Shown here piece by piece: positions 33,970 through 44,228 of a stretch of DNA of 64,000 bases. The DNA comes from Argopecten irradians. Lineage: Eukaryota; Mollusca; Bivalvia; Pectinida; Pectinidae. Both the position numbers and the translations under genes were made by a program. Below the pieces are notes generated by a model. It saw only the letters and a program-made list of their open reading frames with translations. It was not told where the DNA came from and did no database searches. Position 1 is the first letter of the stretch; the number at the start of each line of letters is the position of its first letter. Location: assembly GCF_041381155.1 (NCBI RefSeq), contig NC_091139.1, positions 8,432,383 to 8,496,382 of the forward strand, read 5' to 3'.

Positions 33970-36900
33970 TTAATGACATTCGCAACTATTATATGTACCC
34001 ATGTTTGGAGTCAAACTCTCGTGACCGTTACACGAGACTTCCTCCACAGTCACTTCCGGGTTGTTCCAACCCAGACGACCGACTTGACCACCGCCATTCT
34101 CAAGGTCAAAATGATAAGCGTAGCCGAAAGTGTTGGTACCGCCATCCCATGGCGCCTGACTCTGGGCACACCAGGCCATATTTGGATACACGGCCGGGCA
34201 CAGGTTGGTCACCATAAAGATCTTGGATTGGCCTTCGCTTGTATATCCACCCTGACCGTCCACCCATCCACCTGTAATGAGATCGAGGCTAAACAAGGGA
34301 AGGATGGAACCATTCTATGTACAAAACGTATGTGTTTAAAAGGTAGTTGAAAACATGTCGCTGGAAGCTTTATCGCTGGAAGTAAAGCACTAACGTTGCC
34401 ATTTTTCCTGGTAGGCTCAAACGAAACGATCCCGAAAGTTTAATTCATACAAAATTGATGTCTTTATACACAGTTTCAAAATGGCATGACGCGGTGTTTG
34501 TCGTCTGCTCCGTCCGTCATCTGTTCGTTTATCGTCTGTCAGCGTGTCCTTCAAATTGTTACTGGTCTTTAATCAATCTGAACATCCTTGATAGGAGAGA
34601 AATCAAGTGTAAAATGTGGATCAAGTCACCTGCGGGCTAGGTCGAGGCCAAGTATCAGAACTAAACTATATTATACGCCGTCTGTTCGGTGCAGTTAGAG
34701 GATATTTATGTATACATACATTTTGGCAGCAGAAGTAACTTTGAATAATTTAACAAATCCTTCAAAAATCTCTTCGTATGTAAGAATTGAGGTTTAGTTC
34801 ATACAACAGTAAAAAGCCGGACCAAGATCTAGGCCAGGATAAACGGGATCCTTCCTTGATATTCCAGAGACTACTTTTACTGTCGTAATATTCACATAGA
34901 CAATACGGTAGGGATAGTAACCTCTGGAATATCGAGGATTGGCGAAACTCAAAGTGAAAATCGGTATAATAAACTCCGTTTACAACTGGTCAACAGTGCG
35001 AGAACGTATTCGTTAGTGGTATTCTTGGTCTGGATTATTTATAGGTTAAGAAAGACCCCACTTTGCCCAAGGTCGAACTAAAAATAAATCTGACAAATAC
35101 CTAAAAATCCCTCTCAAAATATAGGGTCACAACGATTGGTAAAATATTGTAAAATTCTTCATTTGCACGAAGGATATAATGAATAGAATATTTAACCTGA
35201 AGATGAATCTCAAATACATACCTGGTATAACTGGATCTGACCCATTGAAGTACGGGATATGTATGTTACTTTAAATGATTTTATTTGTCGAAAAAACTTT
35301 TAATTACCTGTAGTGGTCAGTCTCACACAATGTCCACACTTCGCTCCACACCACGTCTGGTGTCCAGAGTCAAAGAACATCTGATTGGCTGCCGCTACAT
35401 AATGGTCTTGGTTCCAGCCGAAGGGCGTGTCACCATGACCACATCCACAGGCACCTTTGTGCGAGTCATGGTACCGGGTGGTCGAGCCACACAACTTGCC
35501 ATTGTACCTACGGGGCGTACCTGTACATTTCGGACCCCCCTGGACGAAGCCTGAGTATAAAACAAAATCAAAGTACTGAAATCACTTCAGCGACTAATCT
35601 ATCCTAAGCCATAACATGTAGTGTGGTGTATACAAAATAGAAAGTAGAGATATTAAGATGTCCCTAATATAAATATTTTCCTATCCATTGTAAAGACTAC
35701 TTGTATGTATGTTCATTTAACCCACAACTCAGTGCTCTATCGTTTGTGTCATGGGTTACCGACAGTGCCATATAAAACGATCATTGGCCACTCCTGTATT
35801 TCTTTCATTGGAATTAAAATATGTGTAAAATTCTAGTGGAAACAAAATAATGGATATGTTACAAAGCCCAAAGTATCTAGTGATAATGAAATAGTCTTTG
35901 CTTGATGTCAAATCCCTTTTCTCTTTTTGTTCAATAGAATTTGTTAAAATTGAAATTGAATCTAGGGATATTTGGTGTGAATCAATACTCTGGCGAAGTT
36001 GAACAAAAGTAAATTCTGTCTGTTGTTACCACAGCTGATAATATTTGTCTTGCTGTCGACACAATAATGTTCAGTAGCCTGATATCTCCTGTAATTTACA
36101 TTTTCACATATTTTGTAGGAATTTACAAGCCGCGGAACAAATAACATATTACCATTCATTAGATAAATGGTTCATTCATGATGCATAGTAACAATTGATA
36201 AAGATATGTTCCACTGAATGATAGGCTTTAAAAAAAATCACTGTTTACCCAAGTATTTCAGACCTCGTGCCCCCATGATGCAGAAATGTTCGAATAACTA
36301 CCACGAAAATGCGATTTACATTATAGCCATATATTAATAAAATAATCATTAAAAATTATTTTGTCAAACGTTCTATATTAAGTATTAACAATAAATGTAA
36401 CTTATCTCAATAAAAAATGATTTTTTTTTCGTTAAAGATTTTTTTTTGTCTCTACGTTGTAGTTTTTCTTCTATTCTTTTTGTATGCCTTGTTCTTATGT
36501 TGAACTTAACACACAAAAAACCTGATGATGATAAATATTTTTACAATTTAAAAATAAATTCGATTACGTCAAATCGTATTTCTAAAAATCCTTCATTGTC
36601 ACATATTTAGAACTTATATGCTTTTTGAAAAAATCGAAGCAAAAAATCATAAGAAACAACGATTAAAAAAACGTTGATACATATGTATAACATTTTTGAG
36701 AATCACAAAAACGTTAAGCGCAAAATAAGAATAGAAATGTGTTTATTTCTTAAAAAGCGTTTTATCAAAGCTAAATTACGTTTCTAAAAACCGAATTAGA
36801 GAAAAGATTGAGAGAAAATATAAATAATGTCAATCAAAGGACTCCACCACCCACTGCCTTAACACTGTCTGACTTACATTCAATATTAATTGTGATAGAC

Positions 36901-37094
36901 CAAACTCGTAAAATGTCAGAAAATATTTCCGTTTTTCGGCAGGAGCTGATTTTAGACTTTTGGAAGGTGGTGGCGATGTTGCCTCATTACACAATAAATC
37001 AATACTATCATATTGTTATGCGTGTGTGAACACCATTGGTGCATCGTGTGTACTTACCAACGAGAAGTAAGGAGGCGACCCACACACCCAGCAT
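33970..37094 (-). CDS. Secreted GH45 endo-beta-1,4-glucanase, copy 1
   Basis: Cellulase that cuts internal beta-1,4-glucan bonds, expected to be secreted into the gut. Exons on the minus strand: 37058-37094, 35308-35550 and 33970-34271 (37, 243 and 302 bp), giving 193 residues. Residues 1-17 are a hydrophobic signal peptide (MLGVWVASLLLVGFVQG). The mature part follows the mussel GH45 enzyme closely: KCTGTPRRYNGKLCGS, YHDSHKGACGCGHGD, WCGAKCGHC, TNLCP, HFDLENGGGQ, GWNNPE. Catalytic Asp41 (base) and Asp149 (acid) fall at mature positions 24 and 132, as in the Mytilus enzyme. Paired cysteines suggest a disulfide-rich fold. The start is fixed by the signal peptide and TATA spacing. It lies head to tail with copy 2. 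Molluscan GH45 genes have been suggested to come from fungi by transfer; this copy has host-type introns. No defects seen. Confidence 0.95.
34485..34590. mobile_element. Fragment of the pearl-like element
   Basis: Matches the left part of the element at 25003 in order: catggcgcggcgtc-like, then cgtccgtc, then gtccttcaa and gctactagtc-like sequence. The units and right end are absent. Confidence 0.4.
34857..34940. repeat. Inverted repeat gatattccagag
   Basis: gatattccagag at the left and ctctggaatatc at the right are perfectly inverted, with weaker similarity continuing inward for about 18 bp. Likely a tiny palindromic element; no clear target duplication. Confidence 0.55.
35551..37057 (-). 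other. Intron 1 of GH45 gene 1
   Basis: 1.5 kb, AT-rich. No repeat or exon recognised. Confidence 0.5.
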
Positions 37095-37122
37095 GATTAT
37101 GACACAGCCAGACTCGACAGGT

Positions 37123-37130
37123 CTTTTATA
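37123..37130 (-). promoter_or_regulatory. TATA box of GH45 gene 1
   Basis: TATAAAAG on the minus strand, starting 36 nt before the A of the ATG. Copy 2 has TATAAATG at the identical distance, both in the context gactataaa. The 5' UTR would be only a few nucleotides if transcription starts 25-30 nt downstream. Confidence 0.65.
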
Positions 37131-37335
37131 GTCCCAAGTGTTGATAAAGTACGCCGACCAAGTTTCCTGTCCGACCCATATCGTATCACAAGTGTGTTAA
37201 GGTCATTGTCCTAACGTGTAATGGGAGACAGTTTCGCCTGAACTGTCAACATAACAGCAGTCCAGTGAGGTAACCTATCTATAACATTATTTAGTTTGAT
37301 TGGATAAACGTCATATTCACAATTAATGATCTTTC

Positions 37336-37380
37336 AGGTATAGTAGGTGGAGGAAAGTCGGAGTACCAGGAGAAAAAAAT
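37336..37380 (-). mobile_element. SINE central-domain fragment, reversed
   Basis: gtggaggaaagtcggagtac followed by caggagaaaa is the reverse complement of the conserved block in the SINE at 19611. The rest of the element is unclear. Confidence 0.45.
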
Positions 37381-37578
37381 AGAACATCGATAGCATTTTC
37401 GCTTACTAAGAGCTAAGATCCAGTGCCTCACTCTTCACTGTGAAAACTGTGAATAGTAAAGTATCGTATTGAAACTCTTGGCATACGAAGATAACGATAA
37501 CTACTCCAGACGAGATCCCAACTCGCAACCCAGAGGAGAAAAAACTTACGAGTGTCGAGATAATTATTTGAGGAGTCT

Positions 37579-37943
37579 TTAAAGATGCTCCACCGCCGAC
37601 AGAGCATAAATGACATTCATTCTTTGAACAATAATTGGTGTTTAATCGTGTATATATATGCCTGATTAACACAAAAAATAACACAAAATATTTTTTTTTC
37701 GCCTTTGGTGCATTCGCAATCATTACTTCATTCCATATAAGATAGTACCACGGAATTTTTTCGGGATGCAATTAATTATTTTTCATTTTTTTTTAACTTT
37801 AAGTAAAATTAAAAGCTAAAACTTTTCAATGGTGGTAATGGTGTAAAGTAAGTAACTTTTGTAACTGATGAAACATACTAAACCGTCTGCTCCTGTTTTT
37901 TATAGTGAAAAAATACCATTTGTCGGCGATGGAGCATCTTTAA
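37579..37943. mobile_element. TTAA-ended MITE, family B, copy 2
   Basis: 365 bp. The left end is TTAAAGATGCTCCACCGCCG; the right end, reversed, is TTAAAGATGCTCCATCGCCG. The interior matches 6684-7063 in reverse orientation. It lies about 450 bp upstream of the GH45 gene 1 TATA box. Confidence 0.85.
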
Positions 37944-38561
37944 GTAAAATAAAGATATAAGACTATTCAGAAGCAGTTCATATTTTGAAACACAAAAAAT
38001 GTTTTACCAATCTAATTTAAATCATATCTTTTATGTCGCTCATCGTCGATCGAATGTTCATAGAAGCAAAAAAGCAAACGGTCTAGGAGGAGCTACATAG
38101 AAGATTTAATTTAAATTATGCTGATGTTTTAAGAGACGCTACTCCTCAGTGTATCAGTACGTGAAACTTAATATAAAAGTTTTGAACTTGGTGAATTATT
38201 TCTAACCCTCAAAGGAAAACCTTTACTTTCCACTAGATTTTCTCCTAAAACTTCTGGAAAATTTTCTTCTTCAGCCATTTGTAGTATACAGTGAATGTTG
38301 ATACGACATACACGTTTCTACAGACGGTTTGTGATAACTTTTCTAGCGATGAAAAATGATAGCATGTATCTTGTTTCATGGATATATATAATGGGTTTTT
38401 TTTTTAAGAATTGACCGCTGATTTGATATACCAGATCTTGGGAAGATACTTGAATGAATATGTCTCATTTTGCACCTAACCTCATGGCATCAATGTACAT
38501 GTACGAATTTGACCAATCGCCAGACGGTAAAGATGTAAATCAATCACAGAGTATAACCATC
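37944..38561. other. Spacer between the two GH45 genes, nothing seen
   Basis: AT-rich; no exon or repeat recognised. Confidence 0.45.
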
Positions 38562-38567
38562 TTTATT
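38562..38567 (-). promoter_or_regulatory. Poly(A) signal of GH45 gene 2
   Basis: AATAAA on the minus strand, 38 bp after the stop codon at 38605-38607. Confidence 0.65.
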
Positions 38568-38604
38568 TGAAAACCAAGAGAAAAAAATACATAAATACCC
38601 GACA

Positions 38605-41456
38605 CTAATGGCATTCACAACTGTGATAGTAGCCATTGTTTGGAGTCAAGCCCTCGTGACCGTCACACGAGACTTCCTCCACAGTCACTTCCGGGTTGTT
38701 CCAACCCAGACGACCGACTTGACCTCCGCCATTTTCAAGGTCAAAATGATAAGCGTAGCCGAAAGTGTTGGTACCGCCATCCCATGGCGCCGCACTTTGA
38801 GCACACCAGGCCATATTTGGATCCACGGCTGGGCACAGGTTGGTCACCATGAAGACCTTGGATTGACCTTCTCTTGTGTTTCCACCCTGGCCATCCACAT
38901 ATCCACCTAAAGTGTCACGCAATGTATCAGAAAATATATCAACAGGTGTTAGCTGTATGTGTTTAGCTTACATTTCGATATTTTACATCAATGTTAATAG
39001 AGAAATCAGCAATCTGATTTAAGGATGTATTCTTCTGAGGTTTCAGTCCCGTTGAAGTCTCGTTTCGTCAAAGATCAAAGAAGTTATGAGATTTTCAAAT
39101 ACAATTCATCAATATCTGTAGCAAGTTGCCAGCTGCAAATTTTGTCGATAGATTACATTTCTATTTTTAGTAGATTTTTTTATATGGGGATTTTAAGAAA
39201 TGGCCCATTTGGCAGCCATTTTGAAATTGTGTCTCTTTTCGCTTTGAGTAGAGCCACAGTTTTACCATTTTTAACTGAAATTGATTTTACTTAAATCGTC
39301 ATCACTGCGCCAGCTTTTTTAGCTGTATCGAGCTAATGTTTGCTGTAAATCTTTACTAGGTTAGTAGTAATTAAAATATTGAGCATTAATGTGTGATATG
39401 ATACACCTTTGTCACTTTATTTTTACATTTAATGGTAATTTGAGCACTTTTATTTTTACTCTAAATATTGAAAAGATAACAAATATTCAAATAGGGCAAA
39501 AAAGTAAGCAAACGGACCCCCAATTTTTCTGCCTGACTTAAAAAGAACAACCCTTCCCCTATTGATATGCAAAATATTAACAAAAGTTTAATACCAGAAC
39601 TTTTTCTATTAAAGGTTAGATTTGGCAAAAATTGCTGAAAATTGTCAATTTTTTAGCTCAACATTAAGCGGTAGGGGTAGCATATGTTGTTATTCTGAGA
39701 TGAAATATGAGTCTTATTACTTAAAACTGGTATATTTTCAAAGAAGACCACTTGGAAGTAAATTCTACAAACATTCATACTTATCAAACACATTATTAGG
39801 AAATTATGGCTTTAATCTCTTTTGTAGGTGGTCAAAACGGCAAAACTCATATAAAATCCAATATTTTGTGAACTAGGTATCTTTGAGCAACAATACATGT
39901 ATCTCCAAAACGAGCACACGGACATATGTTTTCTTCCATTTTCTTATATGGTATGAACTCCTATTTCCAAAAATCTATACGAGAAAAAAATTGGATACAA
40001 GAAAATTTTGACTTCTCACATGAGTACATCCTTAATGTAAATCATTCCGTTGTATTAATGCATAAATGTTCTTTAAGAATCCTACATTCTCCTAATATGA
40101 TGACTCTAACCATACTTTGTACTTTAATAGCAATGTCACAGTGCCATCAGATCATACCTGTGGTGGTCAGTTTTACACAGTGTCCACACTTAGATCCACA
40201 CCACGTGCGGCGTCCAGAGTCAAAGTACATCTGATTGGCTGCCGCTACGTAATGGTCTTGGTTCCAGTGGAAGGGCGTGTCACCATGACCACATCCACAG
40301 GCACCTTTGTGCGAGTCATGGTACCGGGTGGTCGAGCCACACAACTTTCCGTTGTATCTACGAGGCCATCCCGTACATTTCTGATTACCCTGAACGCATC
40401 CTACGTCATAAAAGAACAAGAATAATATATCTTCTCTCGTAACTTAATGACCGATAGGGCTAACGCCAAGCTCTAATAATCTGGCAAATACCGAGTAGGG
40501 ATATAGAGAAAAAGAAAAAAAAAGACAGTTAAAATGAAATTGAACGTTGAAGCGAAACACGCAAATGAAGCTAAGACTTGACTGTGAAATCAAAGAATCT
40601 TAGCTTGAATTGAGATAGAGTTAAGTTGGCATCGTATAAGACCATTTTGTCCATTTAATATACAGGATAGAAGAAGAACAAGAGAAACAAGAACATGTTC
40701 AAGAAGCAATAAAACGGGGTTTTTTTTCAAACGCAATCTTTTTTCATGTCAATTACATGTAAACACTGAATAAACAGTTTCTGAATTCTGAAAAACAGAT
40801 TACCCAAAGAACACAATACTCCTGGATCCCTAAATAGGAGATGAAAAGAGAGACAGAATGCATATCTCAGGACATAGTGTGGACATCAGCAGATTGAGAG
40901 GAACGAAAAAAAGGTTCAGTGAAGATGACATATAAGAGCAATACTGACTTAGAAAATGTAGTCGCTAATCGACAAGTAGTTTTCTTCTTCAATAACTCAT
41001 CTGTGTTATCAAAAGATAAATAAAATCATCTCTCTCCCTCGTTTATAATTTAAGCATAATATATCTACACATTATTATCAATATTTCCTCTAATCCGCCG
41101 ATGGAATCATTCCATCATCCTTTGTAAGATCTGATATAATTTAGTATTCGCTAAAATTGAAATTCACCGATACGAAAGACTTGTCCTTTTGTACTTTTAA
41201 TCAATATTTTGTGAGGAATTTGATTTCGCTCTAAATCGCAGAACATTTTTCATATCTAAATATCTCGTGTATATTTGAATAAAATGACAAGAATGCCTGA
41301 TGTTCTTTGAAATAATGCAAATGCATTTCGCCTTCATTTTAAAAAAATGACCCTTGAAAACAAGATTTAATGGAACACTTCCATTTCCAAACAAACTTCA
41401 TCAAACATGTTAAACTTACCGACCAGAAGTAGGACGGTGGCCAAAGTCGCGATCAT
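38605..41456 (-). CDS. Secreted GH45 endo-beta-1,4-glucanase, copy 2
   Basis: Paralogue of the copy at 33970 with the same likely role in cellulose digestion. Exons on the minus strand: 41420-41456, 40158-40400 and 38605-38906, i.e. 37, 243 and 302 bp, the same three lengths as copy 1, giving 193 residues. Signal peptide MIATLATVLLLVGCVQG, then mature NQKCTGWPRRYNGKLCGS, identical in its first four residues to what I recall of the Mytilus edulis enzyme. Asp41 and Asp149 (mature 24 and 132) are present. Differences from copy 1 cluster in the signal peptide, a few surface-like positions (W for T, H for G, RR for HQ) and the C-terminal YYHS for TYNS, while the core is nearly identical. The introns show no obvious similarity. 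This is consistent with a tandem duplication kept under selection. Intact. Confidence 0.95.
38907..40157 (-). other. Intron 2 of GH45 gene 2
   Basis: 1.25 kb, AT-rich, with short antisense frames only. No element recognised. Confidence 0.5.
40401..41419 (-). other. Intron 1 of GH45 gene 2
   Basis: 1.0 kb, AT-rich, nothing recognised. Confidence 0.5.
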
Positions 41457-41484
41457 GACTGCGGACCTAGAGGGTCAGCTGATC

Positions 41485-41492
41485 CATTTATA
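41485..41492 (-). promoter_or_regulatory. TATA box of GH45 gene 2
   Basis: TATAAATG on the minus strand, starting 36 nt before the A of the ATG, the same spacing as copy 1. A family A MITE ends 54 bp further upstream. Confidence 0.65.
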
Positions 41493-41546
41493 GTCGTTTG
41501 ACCACTGACCATGATAACATTAATTCGCACTATCAGAGTGCAAAGT

Positions 41547-41886
41547 TTAAAGTGAACAGTCGGCCAAGGATGGCTAAAGTCGGTAAAAATGGTGTGAATG
41601 TATCCAGTATAATTTCTTATGAAATAGAAAAATAAAAGCTCTCGTCAAAATCTCTCTGCATACGAAGAAATTAATTTAAAGTATGGGAATCCTAAAACGT
41701 CCTCCCGGCTGACTATGTCCCTGGTTACATTTCCACGCAGCCTCGCTTTCAATGCTTTCAACTTTTCTTTATTTCAATGGTCAGAACTGGGAAACGTAAG
41801 CAGAACTTCGTATTAATATGTGAGAACTTTTGGAAGGCCAATGAAAGCATTTAGACTGGTTATCTTTGCCCGACTATTCACTTTAA
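41547..41886. mobile_element. TTAA-ended MITE, family A, copy 2
   Basis: 340 bp with TTAAAGTGAACAGTCGGCCA at the left and cccgactattcactttaa at the right. High similarity to 891-1238 over the whole length in the same orientation. Its proximity to the GH45 gene 2 TATA box is notable. Confidence 0.85.
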
Positions 41887-42088
41887 GCAATTAAGTAATG
41901 CTGTCACTACTTTTTAATTTCATCAGGGTATAAAAGAAATTTGGTTTGCAAATTGTGTTAATCCGGAATCTCACAAAAGTTTGAAAAAAAATCAAATTCC
42001 GATGAAATTAAAAAACAGTGCTAATGCTAATATAATTAATTTCCAGACTACTAAGTTGAAAATGGTGAACTGAATGGAATCGTACATG

Positions 42089-42120
<32 letters not shown>

Positions 42121-43040
42121 TTATTTTTTAAAAATCAATATGCAATGTCAATGTTTCTTTTGTTACGGCACGATTACGTCGGAATTTCGCGCTATTGTCG
42201 GATTTAATTGTCTATTCATAGTGGTATGGAAAAAAGAATCGGCTAATCAGAATGCCCGATTTAGTATGAAACCAAAGAAAAATTTATGGAAAAAACAATG
42301 GAAGAAATCTTCTTTTATTCTTTTCAATGAAAACATGTTCAACCTTTGAAATGACTATGACACTTATGTTTTAAATTAAATTTGCTGTCTTCAAAGAAAA
42401 CGGTTTCTAAAGAAAGAAAAATGGTTAATTGAAAAACCCATGTCAGCTGTTGTCTGTTACCGTTTGATTTTTTTAAAGAAAATCATTACAAATAAATTCA
42501 AAAAATATTTATTATTCTAATTTGTAGTTTAATAATGTAAATCTTATTTTTTATTTTTATTTATTTACATGTTTTTATTTATTAATTTTTCATTTATTTT
42601 TATTTATTTGTTTGCTTATCCTTACTGGGCAGTTATAAAAACATTACTAGTACATAATTAGTATTCATAGACAGTATTACCGACATTATGTGTATATGTT
42701 TAGTTACCATTAACGGTAAAATGGCACATATTACTAGATTTTCACCCTAATAGTCCAACCAACCAGGTGTTACTTCCCAGACCTATATCAGTCTTTGACC
42801 TACACATTTAACTTTGATTATCTTTAAGTTTACTTTGCATAACGAATCGTATTTCTGACGGCCCATTGGACCAAAATCTTCTAGTGTTGTTCATCGACTT
42901 ACACCCAAAACAGAATGTAACACCTTCTATTATACAACACTATTATAAATTGTTGCCTTATGGTACCTGACTGTTGACATGTGCGCAGGTTAAGATTGGA
43001 AACTTATGTAAAAAAATCATTCAAATACCAATTTTTTTTT
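41887..43040. other. Upstream of GH45 gene 2, no gene seen
   Basis: AT-rich, with a run of 30 A at 42089-42118. A 91-codon frame starting within that run is a composition effect. Confidence 0.45.
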
Positions 43041-43428
43041 ATTCATTAAGTATGTTATATCGATTTAAGTAAACTATGACATCGAGTTAAAATCGAAAGC
43101 CACCAATAAACCCGCATGTTTTTTTATTCTGTGATTTGACTCGTGTCTATCCGATAAGGAAACATGGAAGTAGTTTTTTTAATCTAGTCCGAGTTTCACG
43201 AACATTAATTAAGCTGCCTTTTAACTTTATTTATTAAGTATGTTATATCGATTAAAGTAAACTATGACACCGAGTTAAAATCGAAAGCCACCAATAAACC
43301 TGCATGTTTTTTATTCTGTGATTTTAAATGTTGTTGACTCGTGTCTATCCGATAAGGAAACATGGAAGTAGTTTTTTTTATCCACTCCGAGTTTCACGAA
43401 CATTAATTAAGCTGTCTTTTATCAACTA
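43041..43428. repeat. Direct duplication of about 187 bp
   Basis: Two head-to-tail copies starting near 43041 and 43228, each with attaagtatgttatatcgat, gttaaaatcgaaagccacca, actcgtgtctatccgataag and cacgaacattaattaagctg. The second copy has a small insertion (aaatgttgt). Few differences, so fairly recent. Confidence 0.85.
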
Positions 43429-44228
43429 GAAAGCATTACAGAAGTTTGGTGAAAATTAAAGTTAAGGGACTTTACATTTCCTATGAAGAATTTTAGGTAA
43501 GGAATGAAAAATGTTCGTGAAACTTATAGCCCAGGCCTTATCAGAGGCAGATCTCGGTCGCGTTAAGGACATTTCCAAGGCAGTCCCAGACACGTCTTGA
43601 CCAATTTATTCATACCATCGCACTCGATTACAAGGCAAAGACTGCACTACACCAACGCAGCAAAATACAATACAAAAATGACTCCAAATTATGTTACGTT
43701 AGCGTAGTTCGGTTAGTATAGAGTGAAACAATGCCATACCAAAATCGTCTGTCTAAACGATTTAATAAATTAAAAAAAAACAATAAAATGTTATATGAAA
43801 CAGTAATAACATGATATGGAGTACGTGTAATTTAGTGTGTCATCCATCTATATCAATATCTAAAACACAAAATGTGAATAAACTATTTCAATCTTGTCAT
43901 TATGGACATATATACCATTGATTGAGTTGGCGCGATATGCCATCTTTTTCTGTTTTATCTGTCCGTATATAGGTTATGTCCTTCTTTGTATAATTGCGTA
44001 TTGACGACGTTGGTAATTATAGAAAGCGTTGCGATTTTATTTTCAAAATAATTGTATAGTAAATTGCTGCTACAAAAATCTTTGTTTTCCTGTCTCAATA
44101 TTGATGCAACCAACATTATTATTTCCATGACACATGTCAGTTACCTTAGGGTAAACCTCCTGTTTTGATGGTTAAAGTGACATTATGTGACCGTGAATAA
44201 CATGGTAACATTGCATTATGTAATATTT
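43429..44228. other. Left flank of the satellite, nothing seen
   Basis: AT-rich; no exon or repeat recognised. Confidence 0.45.

Larger units (their letters stand above)
34272..35307 (-). other. Intron 2 of GH45 gene 1
   Basis: Holds a fragment resembling the pearl-like element (about 34485-34590) and a short inverted repeat (34857-34940). Otherwise unremarkable. Confidence 0.5.

Noticed and set aside
33955-34350. Plus-strand 131-codon frame opposite the GH45 exon (similar at 38608)
   Set aside because: Antisense of a well-conserved cellulase exon; the minus-strand reading has family motifs and splice sites.
42074-42349. 91-codon frame starting in a poly(A) run
   Set aside because: Lys-rich start comes from the 30-A tract; no domain.
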